Shown here piece after piece: positions 1-7,753 of a DNA stretch of 27,780 nucleotides. The position numbers and the translations under genes were made by a program. The notes below the pieces were generated by a model. It was given only the letters and a program-made list of their open reading frames with translations. It searched no databases and had not been told where the DNA came from. The number at the start of each line of letters is the position of its first letter. The first letter of the stretch is position 1. This DNA is from Ichthyophonus hoferi (taxonomy: Eukaryota; Opisthokonta; Ichthyosporea; Ichthyophonida; Ichthyophonidae), in assembly GCA_002751075.1 (NCBI GenBank), contig NAOQ01000569.1, forward strand, positions 7,115 through 34,894. Direction: 5' to 3'.

Positions 1-632
1 GGAGGGGGGGGAAGTTGGAATAGGGTGGTAAAGGCAAGTAAGGTGTTGCTATGGGAGAATAGTGGTATGTCTTAGAGGGAGAGAGCGAGGGAGAGCGAGG
101 TTTTATATATGTTGGTTGTATAGTATAGTATACGTGTGTATAAATATATGTGTATAGCTTATATACTTTCTACTATGTTAATATGTATCATTATAGTCTA
201 CTCAAGGGTGTCCTATATACATATACTACCTTATAGCATTTAGTGTACCTTATACAACCTCTCTCTATATGTCTTCATTTATCATAACGCTATAAAGCAT
301 ACCATACCTTAACATATAACCATATCACTACGAAAACAACAATAAATATTTCTTATTGGTCTATTATTACTGGTTGCACTGTTTCATATACATCAAGGGC
401 ATTCTTTTAGTGATAAATTATCATGGTATGGTATGGCATGATTGGAGGGTGGACTATCGTATATATATATGACGTAGCATAGTGTAAATTGGTGAGGAGG
501 AGAGGGAGAAGGCTATCTGTACTATGATGTAATATATATGATATAATATAAAATGTATCATACCTATGGTTAAGTGCTAATTCAGAACTAGACATTACAG
601 TAGATTTTAAAATGGGTAATAATATTTTTGAA
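1..632. other. AT-rich non-coding stretch with a purine-rich start
   Basis: The first 110 bases are G/A rich, including a GAGGGAGAGAGCGAGGGAGA tract near 78-97. The rest is AT-rich with TATA-type short repeats. An open frame on the minus strand from 664 to 407 is low complexity, and its start lies in a dispersed repeat (633-880), so it is not called as a gene. No host exon was recognised. Confidence 0.5.
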
Positions 633-880
633 ACCAAAGCATTCACTGCACTTTTACAGTTCATGATTTTATTTATTGTTATATATATTCATTTATTACT
701 AGACAGAAAAGACGCTTCTTCCCAGCCAATTTTAATAGGGATTCTTTGTGAATAATCAATGTTTTTAATTGGTTTGCAGCTTGGCTACAAGGTTGATAAT
801 TCAATCAATTAGTAAAATAACTTCGTAACAACAGCCAGATGGAACTCAGCACAATAGATACTTGCTTTATTTCCAATAGG
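633..880 (+). repeat. Dispersed repeat R6, left copy
   Basis: This stretch resembles 7517-7750. Shared blocks include AAAGCATTCACTGCACTTTT (about 638-657, compared with 7519-7538) and the ATAGATACTTG block near 853-863 (compared with 7728-7738). The right copy forms the sequence just after the TXNDC12-like stop codon. The family is not recognised; it could be an LTR or MITE remnant. The block order is the same in both copies, so this is one diverged repeat and not chance AT-rich similarity. Confidence 0.5.
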
Positions 881-1039
881 CATTTAAAATTTTCAGGCCA
901 AGGTTTTCTAAACATTTAAAGAACTATAGATCTATTGGTTGATTAATGTTACAATCAGAAGTTTTGGTAAGAAATTACGATCACAAGAAATCGCATAATA
1001 CCAAGATTTCCAGTTAAAACCATATGATTTCATACTTAC

Positions 1040-1110
1040 CAAGGTTCCAATAATTCGGGAGCACCAAGTGCACCTGGAATAGTGACTTGCGTCATACCCC
1101 GGTACAGCAT
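1040..1110 (-). CDS. Possible orphan coding exon, unrecognised
   Basis: On the minus strand an ATG at 1110 opens a frame of 23 codons plus two bases, ending at a good splice donor (GTAAGT, 1034-1039). The frame reads M-L-Y-R-G-M-T-Q-V-T-I-P-G and continues with a G-A-P-E-L-L-E-P run, a composition more protein-like than anything near it, and local GC content is raised. I could not find the next exon or name a family. It may instead be a chance open frame or part of a decayed transposon. Confidence 0.25.
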
Positions 1111-2272
1111 GTATTATTACCAGCATATATATTATTATTATAGGGTCCAGTTTTCTACACCAAAATAAGTTAACAGGTAGAAGTATTATCGTAATAACTT
1201 TGCTATGCACATTGTTATCAGTAGAAAACGTAATATATTTAGTGCTATTTATTGTATGCATTATGAATTAAGTTTTGAATCAGTCAGGAACTAATTATAA
1301 TCTATAGTACATAGAGAGCTTTAATATCCAGAACGAAACACTTGGTTTGGTAATTGTTTCAACTATAACAGAAAACTAGCTGTGCTAACAGTTTTTATGG
1401 TTCTAAACACGCTATAAAATCGGAGATGGCCAACAAGTCGACCCCGGAAATATCAATCATAAATAAGCCAATCTATTGGCAGGTGTCCAATTAGAATAAC
1501 AAAATTAACACTCCCAAACAAAGATTATTCTGACTAACTATGGCCCAAGACCCCAAGAAGAATCAAGAAATGATACTCACTTACATCCATCCAGATCACA
1601 TTAGATTATATGGACTCCCACCTGATCATCATACTGTACCATACTAGTTAATAATCATTTATACAATCAATACCCGTGTATTGACTGGTGCAAAGATCAT
1701 AGATTAGCCGCTGATCAAATTATATCATTGCATGATCAAAATTATATTTGACCAACTATGACCTTGACCAATGAATTAATCTCACTATTATCATCTCAAT
1801 TACAAGAAGTCAACTTCAGACCTTCACATTCGTTCAATAAATCATATCAGTGAAGCAGTAGCTATATATGGTTATTATATAACTACTATTGTTTGCTATT
1901 GATGCAATAAATTGGGTGAAAATGGCCAAGTTAGGTGCCAATGGTGATACAACCATTTAGGAGCCAATAAATGTGGTTAAGCAATGAAATATCCATGCCA
2001 ATTTCATGAAACTGCATATATGAACCAAATAAACCAAATAAAGTTTACACTTAATTCCTTAAAAACTATTCAAATTAATGACTATATTAATTAGATGTTC
2101 ACTTACACAAACCAATAGATCCATAGTAACATTACCATTGATATAAAATAACCGGGGCTATCTTTAATATCCTCTATCTAGTTATTTATGTCTTGACATA
2201 TTATATATGTATGCTACATGCATACCCCTCCCCCTTAATACTCATCACATTATGTTGAAACAATAAAATATA
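1111..2272. other. Gene-free AT-rich region
   Basis: No convincing exon, RNA gene or repeat family was recognised here on either strand. The sequence is ordinary AT-rich DNA with scattered poly-A/T and short direct repeats. A transposon remnant too old to recognise cannot be ruled out. Confidence 0.4.
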
Positions 2273-2625
2273 TGGCAAACATGATATACACGGTCTTTAT
2301 CTTAAGTTGTCACCCTGGCAATGATGCATGTCTGGTAGCAGACTATAACGTAAACAAAACTAGAAGCCCCGTCTCAACCGCACAGTAGTTAATCTATACT
2401 AATATAAACACACAAGATGCAGTGAGACTGAATTAGGATCAAATTGTATATCTAGCATAATATTTTATACATGAATTAATCTCAAGATGAATCATTACTA
2501 CATAGGTTTGATAGATAATCTCTACTATTTGATTAATAGCAGATAATAAATAAACAGAATATGTTATATTTTAATTCAAATAAATTAAATAAAAATTATT
2601 GTAACATATTATACATGTTCCAACA
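2273..2625 (-). repeat. LTR-like repeat R1, left copy (3' flank of NAA80)
   Basis: Read on the minus strand, it begins TGTTGGAACATGTATAAT and ends ...GTTTGCCA, so it has the TG...CA ends typical of an LTR. It matches 5940-6307 in the same orientation along its length. It starts 16 bases after the NAA80 stop codon, so the NAA80 3' UTR would run into it. No internal retroelement region was seen beside it, so it resembles a solo LTR fossil. No target-site duplication could be made out by eye. Confidence 0.6.
2570..2575 (-). terminator. Candidate poly(A) signal for NAA80
   Basis: An ATTAAA hexamer on the minus strand lies about 67 bases after the NAA80 stop codon and inside the R1 repeat. It is the nearest standard variant signal downstream of the gene. 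Such hexamers are common in AT-rich DNA, so this rests on position only. Confidence 0.3.
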
Positions 2626-2641
2626 CATCCCATCCATGATT

Positions 2642-4591
2642 CTAGACCAATACTTTCTTTAGCCATACCACTTTTCCTTGAAAAGCCAAGCTTGGTTTTA
2701 TGACAGGGGGGGGTGGGGGAGGTGGTGGCAATGATGATGTTGACTCTATTGGTCGGATAGGCAAAGAAAGAGAATTCATTTGGGTCACTGGAAGCATAGA
2801 AAGCGAGCATGATTCACCTGGACTTGTGTTTAGTCCAACTGCGTTGCCCTCATTTTCATTGGTTTGTGTAATCTCCTATGTAGGCCTATTGGTCAGTTTT
2901 TAATAGCTAATTAATAAATAATTAGAATTACCACAGTCGCATAAGTTATTAAAAAATATTATAATATATCATACTACATTATAATATAACATACACCATT
3001 GCAAAATAATTTTATCTTCTATTATATGATATCATACGATATCATATTATATCCTAATATACCATGATATATATATATATATATAATATACTATCTAATG
3101 CCAGCCTGTACCTTCCATAACTGGCAATTATTCTATAACTATACATACCTTACATAGCAATGGCCTCGGGCCTCTCATTGGGTCAACCATCGTACCAATA
3201 GTATAGGCTAGTGCAGTGTAGAATCCTAATTTATCGTGTGTTGATAGGTGGATAGTCTTTTTATGGTGTCTAAAGGAGAGTTGTAGTTGCCATATTAAAA
3301 TCTGAAAGCTAATGATGTAATGTACATGATATCCAGCATATAAATACCGTTTCACACAATCTTCAGTCATACAATATATATCTTGTCACATAATATACGC
3401 ATTATTGTTAGCACATTATACTATACAAAACAATACTAATCCAGTATAGAATAAAATAGTATTGTATAGTATAGTATAGTATAATATAGTATAGTTTAAT
3501 TTAGTATAACCATGTGATATCCAGCTATATAAATACCTTTTTACATAATCTTCAATCATATGCATTAATATCCTTCCAAGGCCTTGTCCTCTTTGATTGG
3601 ATGATATTATTACTGTATACCATATATGGTTAGGTTGGTATATATTAATATTGATAAATAATAGTAGTGTAATGCAATGAAATACAACATAGCATAATAA
3701 AACATGTTGTGCGATAATATAATATAATATGATATAATATAATATAGTAAGATACAATATGATATAGTATGCTAAATGCAATATAATACAGAGCATAGTA
3801 TAGCATGATATAGTATAATATAATATAATATAAGATTGAATGCTATAATATGATCAAACAGCATACAATATATTATATCCATGGCTGCATAGGTATATAA
3901 TATGTCATACAGATATATCTATATAAAAAACTTCATCATATAAATACTACACACCCTAGCCCTCCTAGCACATACATACCTGACTCAACCACTACGTCAT
4001 CCTGGTTGCCCTGAACAACAGCCACTTGAGCGTAACCAATCACATGGTTTGCTCGAACCAATAAGAGACTGGTAGGAAATGTATCACGTGATCTCTCTAA
4101 TGCTATTCGTCTATTTGAATTATTAAATTTGATTAAATTTTAATAAATTTTACGACGATTGGAGAATCAGTGGGTTGGTAGATTGCAAGTAGCGCTTGCT
4201 TCATTGGTGATTAATAACTATTAATATATATATATATTTAAATTGGATAATAACTTGTAAGAATATGATATGAAAAGATAAGATAAGATAAGATATAATA
4301 TAATATAATATAACATAACATAGTATACTATAATACAGTGTAATATAATATAATATAATATAATATAGTATAATATAATCTAATGTTATACAAAATATTA
4401 TATTATAATATAATATAATGAAGTATAATGCAATATAATACAATATAATATAATCTAGTCTAATCCCATCACCCAATCACCTACCTTGCAGTCACACTTC
4501 TAGGCCATTCACTATTTAATAAGCTAATTGCCTCTTCCCATAAATGGGGGTAAAAATGAGATGGCAATAATGATATATCATTCATACTCAT
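2642..4591 (-). CDS. NAA80-like N-alpha-acetyltransferase (actin N-terminal acetylation), five exons
   Basis: Exons on the minus strand: 4591-4485, 4110-3980, 3612-3537, 3269-3149, 2875-2642; donors GTAGGT, GTATGT, GTATTT, GTATGT; acceptors ...ATAG, ...ACAG, ...TTAG, ...ATAG. Phases agree, giving 222 residues. NAA80 is a GNAT enzyme that acetylates the processed acidic N-terminus of actin in the cytosol. Visible here: the N-terminal E-W-P-R-S signature (29-32 plus S), the acetyl-CoA loop R-G-Q-G-L-G (87-92), the L-S-T-H-D-K-L-G-F-Y strand/helix (113-122), eight prolines in a row (195-202), and a final strand K-V-V-W-L-K-K (213-219). The proline run before the last strand is the segment that binds profilin in the human enzyme. 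A stop lies in frame upstream of the chosen ATG; M3 is a second possible start. The protein is shorter than human NAA80. The family call is strong; exon edges were read by eye. Confidence 0.88.
3323..3375 (-). repeat. Decayed copy of the NAA80 exon 3 / donor edge inside intron 3
   Basis: This intron stretch closely matches 3509-3563, which spans the 3' end of exon 3 and its donor. Shared blocks include GATATCCAGC and ATAAATACC followed by AATCTTCA-type sequence. The copy is in the same orientation, about 185 bases downstream in the transcript. It looks like a local tandem duplication that has since drifted. Translation gives a second, degraded version of the E-D-x-V-K-R motif. Confidence 0.65.
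3440..3510. repeat. TATAG/TATAA pentanucleotide-type array in NAA80 intron 3
   Basis: Runs of TATAG and TATAA units, imperfectly repeated. Any long open frame across it is a translation of the repeat. Confidence 0.7.
3715..3835. repeat. TATAA pentanucleotide array in NAA80 intron 2
   Basis: Imperfect TATAA units, with scattered GATAT and TAGTA interruptions, fill most of the intron between exons 2 and 3. It is the same motif family as the arrays at 4285-4460 and 4740-5035. Confidence 0.75.
4285..4460. repeat. TATAA pentanucleotide array in NAA80 intron 1
   Basis: A long imperfect run of TATAA units just inside the first intron, preceded at about 4274-4293 by a short AAGAT run. The frame across it encodes only Y/I/L-rich peptide and is not a gene. 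Confidence 0.75.
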
Positions 4592-4739
4592 ATACCTTGC
4601 TATTTATATCCTCGGTCAACTATTGGCTAGTCTGAAATATATTTATGTATTAGTAAGGATTAGTGGACTAGAATATAAGTTATAAATAGTAACCAGTAAA
4701 ATGTAAGTGCATAAATATGTGTTTTAATATGTTATAGCA

Positions 4740-5035
4740 TAGTACAATCTAATATAGTATAATATAATATAATATAATCTAGTACAATATCATATCATAT
4801 ACTATGCTATTGAATAGTATGATAAAGTATAATATAGTATATAATACAGCATGATAAAATAATGTTATAGAGTATCATAATAATAAAATTCAATATAATA
4901 TAATAATAAAATATTATATAGTATAGTACAATATAATATAGTACAATATAATATAATATAATATAATATAACATGGTATACTGGGATATGATATAAGACA
5001 ATACAATACAATACAATATAATAAAGTAAAATACA
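4740..5035. repeat. TATAA pentanucleotide array upstream of NAA80
   Basis: An imperfect array of TATAA, AATAC and TATAG units just beyond the NAA80 5' end. No promoter element can be told apart from the repeat here. Confidence 0.75.
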
Positions 5036-5040
5036 TTATA

Positions 5041-5395
5041 ATACTCATTTATATACAAACATATATGTAAACATACACACATACATACAAACATAGATAC
5101 ATACATACATCTATATAAATATACATACATCCATCCATCCATCCATCCATCCATACATATATACATACATACATGCGTACTTACGTACATGCATATATAT
5201 ATATACATGCATACATACATACATGCATGCATACATACATATATACTTACTTACTTATATACTTACTTACTTACGTACGTACCATACATACTACATAGTT
5301 AGCTAGTTAGTTACTTACTTCCTTACTTCCTTACTTAGTTACTTAGTTACTTACGTGCGTACCATATATAATACATACATAACATAAATACATAC
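5041..5395. repeat. Compound tetranucleotide microsatellite (ACAT, CCAT, ACTT)
   Basis: A run of ACAT units passes into seven CCAT-type units near 5129-5153, then back to ACAT/GCAT, then to ACTT and AGTT units up to about 5352. The minus-strand open frame (M-H-A-C-M-Y-V-C-type peptide) is a repeat translation. Confidence 0.85.
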
Positions 5396-5939
5396 CTTTC
5401 TTCAATCTTAGCTATATATTATAATATTATTCTATTCACCTACTATAACTTCAACATGTATATAATAAAATTATGATTATTACTATGTATTCTCTACTAT
5501 ACTATTCCATACTAGCTACTAATAATAACTATAGTACAACAATGGTTACTACTGATAGAACTTAGAGTTATAATGTAGACTAGTGCGATTAAACAATCAA
5601 TTAGATAAAATAAGTAGCCAAACAGTGATTAGCACTAATCGCTGGAAGCAATAAGAGATTATGCCGATCGAGGCTATAAGTAATGATTCATCTGCGATTA
5701 GGCACAATGCTTACGATTAACCAACCATTAATACGAACTATAGCGATTAAACCATGAGTAATACTAATGAAATGAGAATGCTTGGTTGCGATCGGGAATA
5801 TTTGCGATTAACTGAATAAAAAGTATAATTTGACCATTAAATGTGGTGTAAGGCGTACTTGTCACAAAAAGTAAACCAATCCACTTTAAGGGAATCTAGC
5901 AGTTGGTAATTAGGTACCAATAAAAGGAGGTAAAAGTCA
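5396..5939. promoter_or_regulatory. Gene-free region with a cluster of CGATTA motifs
   Basis: Six exact CGATTA hexamers lie within 235 bases: 5586-5591, 5636-5641 (as TAATCG), 5695-5700, 5714-5719, 5744-5749 and 5815-5820. A GTGATTAG (5625-5632) and a GCGATC at 5798 are also present. About 0.1 exact copies would be expected by chance with equal base use. The TAAT core is the general homeodomain core. The cluster is about 1 kb upstream of the NAA80 start. It may be an enhancer-like site cluster or a decayed short-repeat array. No gene was seen. Confidence 0.35.
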
Positions 5940-6307
5940 TGGCAGACATGGAGACATAGGATAAATATATCCTGTCTTTATCTAAGTCGTCACTCTGACC
6001 ATGGCGCACATCAAGTACCAGACTATAGTGTAAACAGAACTAAGAGCCACGTCTCAACCACACTGTGGTTAATCTATATTACTATAAACATATGTGATGC
6101 AGTAAGACTGAATTCAAATCAAACTATATTTAATATAATATAATTAATATACAGGAATTAATCACAATCTGAATTATTATTATGTAGGTTTGATAGATAA
6201 TCTCTACTGCTTGCTTAATAGTAGATCATAAATAACTAGAATATGTTATATTGTAATATAAATTAACAAATGAGGAATCGTTGTAACGGATTACACATGC
6301 TCCAACA
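5940..6307 (-). repeat. LTR-like repeat R1, right copy
   Basis: Full-length partner of 2273-2625 in the same orientation. On the minus strand it begins TGTTGGAGCATGTGTAAT and ends ...GTCTGCCA. The strong core is shared: the GTTTGATAGATAATCTCTAC block at 6187-6206 also occurs at 2506-2525. No coding internal region adjoins it. It is best read as a solo LTR fossil; the two copies bracket NAA80. Confidence 0.6.
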
Positions 6308-6602
6308 ATATCTTTAAGCGTCTTTGACATAATAATTTTTTAAACAACATTTATTATCTACTATAATAACTAAAGTTTGGTTCTGACTTAGTCCGAGGGC
6401 TTCGGCTATATAGTTGTACATGCTATACTTGTCAGCAAACCAGTCTAGTCATAACACTAGTAGTGACTTAGCAAGCAACTACTTGAAACCTTAAAAGACA
6501 GACACACTTGGATTTATTGAAACACTGAAAAATACTTGTGATTATCAAACCACAATATTGTTTAATTTTTGCTGCACTTAACATCTTTAATGTGATATAT
6601 AT
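6308..6602. other. Gene-free spacer
   Basis: No exon or RNA gene was recognised. The stretch is ordinary AT-rich sequence between repeat R1 and repeat R2. Confidence 0.4.
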
Positions 6603-6835
6603 AAGCTACTTAATTATCTGTTTCTAATATGCTCTAAAATCTAACACACTTAGACTGACCTGATGAACAACTTAAATATTTAGATAAATTCATACACCAC
6701 GTTTACAAGCAAAAACTTGTATACTTTATTGGAGTTAGTATTAGTTAGTAGACGTCCAGTAAGGATCGTTGATGACAATATAAAGGTGGCATTTAACTAA
6801 TATCCCCACATACTAGAGCAATTGATGTGACAACT
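6603..6835 (-). repeat. Dispersed repeat R2, copy 1
   Basis: Matches 12790-13060 in the same orientation. Shared blocks are TAATTATCTGTTTCTAATAT (6612-6631), ATTCATACACCACGTTTA (6689-6706) and TAGACGTCCA (6749-6758). Minus-strand orientation is inferred from a CCAATAAAGT signal on that strand (6723-6732), which resembles an LTR poly(A) site. Probably an LTR fossil; the family is unknown. Confidence 0.5.
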
Positions 6836-7213
6836 TAATTACCTGACAGCAATCAAATATAACTTTATAACATCACTACCAGTCTTATGTCTAATATAGA
6901 TGATTACGGAGAACATAATAACATAAATAGAACTATGACTGTTTTATTTAAAATAGCAATAATTTATGTAATTGCCTTTACCAGTACCTACTATATTTTT
7001 TATATTTCTGTATGTCAGGTAATGTCATGCATGATCTTGTAACTATATTATATTGTATTATGGTAGTAACTGTACTATATTATATTATATTATGATAGCA
7101 ACTATATTATATTCTGGCATCTTTGTAAACTTTTGTTGTAACTACTATCTTTATAGGACGTCTGCAAAATAAAATTTCTTATATTTATTGGAAGCGGGCT
7201 GGGCTCATGGCCC
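6836..7213. other. Gene-free spacer with short TATAT repeats
   Basis: Contains TATTATATTATATTATG-type repeats at about 7047-7112 and no recognisable exon. Confidence 0.4.
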
Positions 7214-7374
7214 TATTAGAATCAGAACCATGATATTGAATGATATATAGATAGATGTAGGGTTAGCCAGTATCTATACTAGATGGGCAGAAAATTGTCC
7301 TTCTAGCCTCTTGAATAAAGACTGGCTAACCCCACATCTATGGATAATTCTATATCATAGTTTTAATTCTAATA
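7214..7374. repeat. Long imperfect inverted repeat (foldback / MITE-like hairpin)
   Basis: The left arm at 7214-7271 and the right arm at 7321-7374 are imperfect reverse complements. The best part pairs GGGTTAGCCAGT (7260-7271) with ACTGGCTAACCC (7321-7332), and pairing continues outward through GATGT/ACATC, GATAT/ATATC and TATTAGAAT/ATTCTAATA. The loop is about 49 bases. This could be a small foldback transposon or a transcribed hairpin (for example a miRNA or siRNA precursor). No flanking target-site duplication is obvious. Confidence 0.65.
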
Positions 7375-7516
7375 TTTTTGTTATGATTGTTATGGCATTC
7401 GCTTAGTCAATGCATGCATAAATATAATTTCTTAAACCAATCTCGTAGACCCAATTATGAACAAACAATATTATTACTGGTTACTTTAACAAGTTCATCA
7501 CTTGATTTATACATTA

Positions 7517-7750
7517 TTGTCGGAATCAAAGCATTCATTGCACTTTTACAGTTCATTTTATTTATTTATTATTATTATATTCGCTTATTACTAGAAATAA
7601 TATATAAGAAAAATAAAATGCAACATAATAGTGTCGGAATGAAAGTGTCCATTGCACTTGTACAGTCCATTCTGTTTTATTCATTGTTACAAGAGCAGCT
7701 AGCTAGAACTAGATGGAGTTCAGTACAACAGATACTTGTTTTAATCCTAA
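7517..7750 (+). repeat. Dispersed repeat R6, right copy, with internal duplication
   Basis: Matches 633-880. It carries two versions of the GTCGGAAT...CATTGCACTT block (about 7509-7560 and 7632-7680), so part of it is duplicated in tandem about 120 bases apart. It ends within a few bases of the TXNDC12-like stop codon and so would form the 3' UTR. The plus-strand open frame here (7387-7830) runs antisense to that gene and is not called. Confidence 0.5.
7676..7681 (-). terminator. Candidate poly(A) signal for the TXNDC12-like gene
   Basis: An AATAAA hexamer on the minus strand, about 73 bases after the stop codon at 7754-7756, inside repeat R6. The spacing is reasonable for a short 3' UTR. 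The call rests on motif and position. Confidence 0.35.
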
Positions 7751-7753
7751 TAA

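Noticed and set aside
2700-2903. 67-residue plus-strand open frame starting with a poly-glycine run
   Set aside because: Antisense of NAA80 exon 5; the glycines are the reverse of the polyproline codons.
3416-3796. 126-residue minus-strand open frame with an R-G-Q-G-L-G motif
   Set aside because: Only the part at 3537-3612 is real (NAA80 exon 3). The rest is a translation of TATAA repeat and intron sequence.
4201-4476. 91-residue minus-strand open frame
   Set aside because: Y/I/L-rich translation of the TATAA array inside NAA80 intron 1.
4807-5232. 141-residue minus-strand open frame rich in Cys, Met and Tyr
   Set aside because: Translation of the ACAT/CCAT microsatellite and the TATAA array; the apparent cysteine pattern comes from the tetranucleotide unit.
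5041-5395. CRISPR-like regular repeats
   Set aside because: Tetranucleotide microsatellite without unique spacers, in an animal-type genome.
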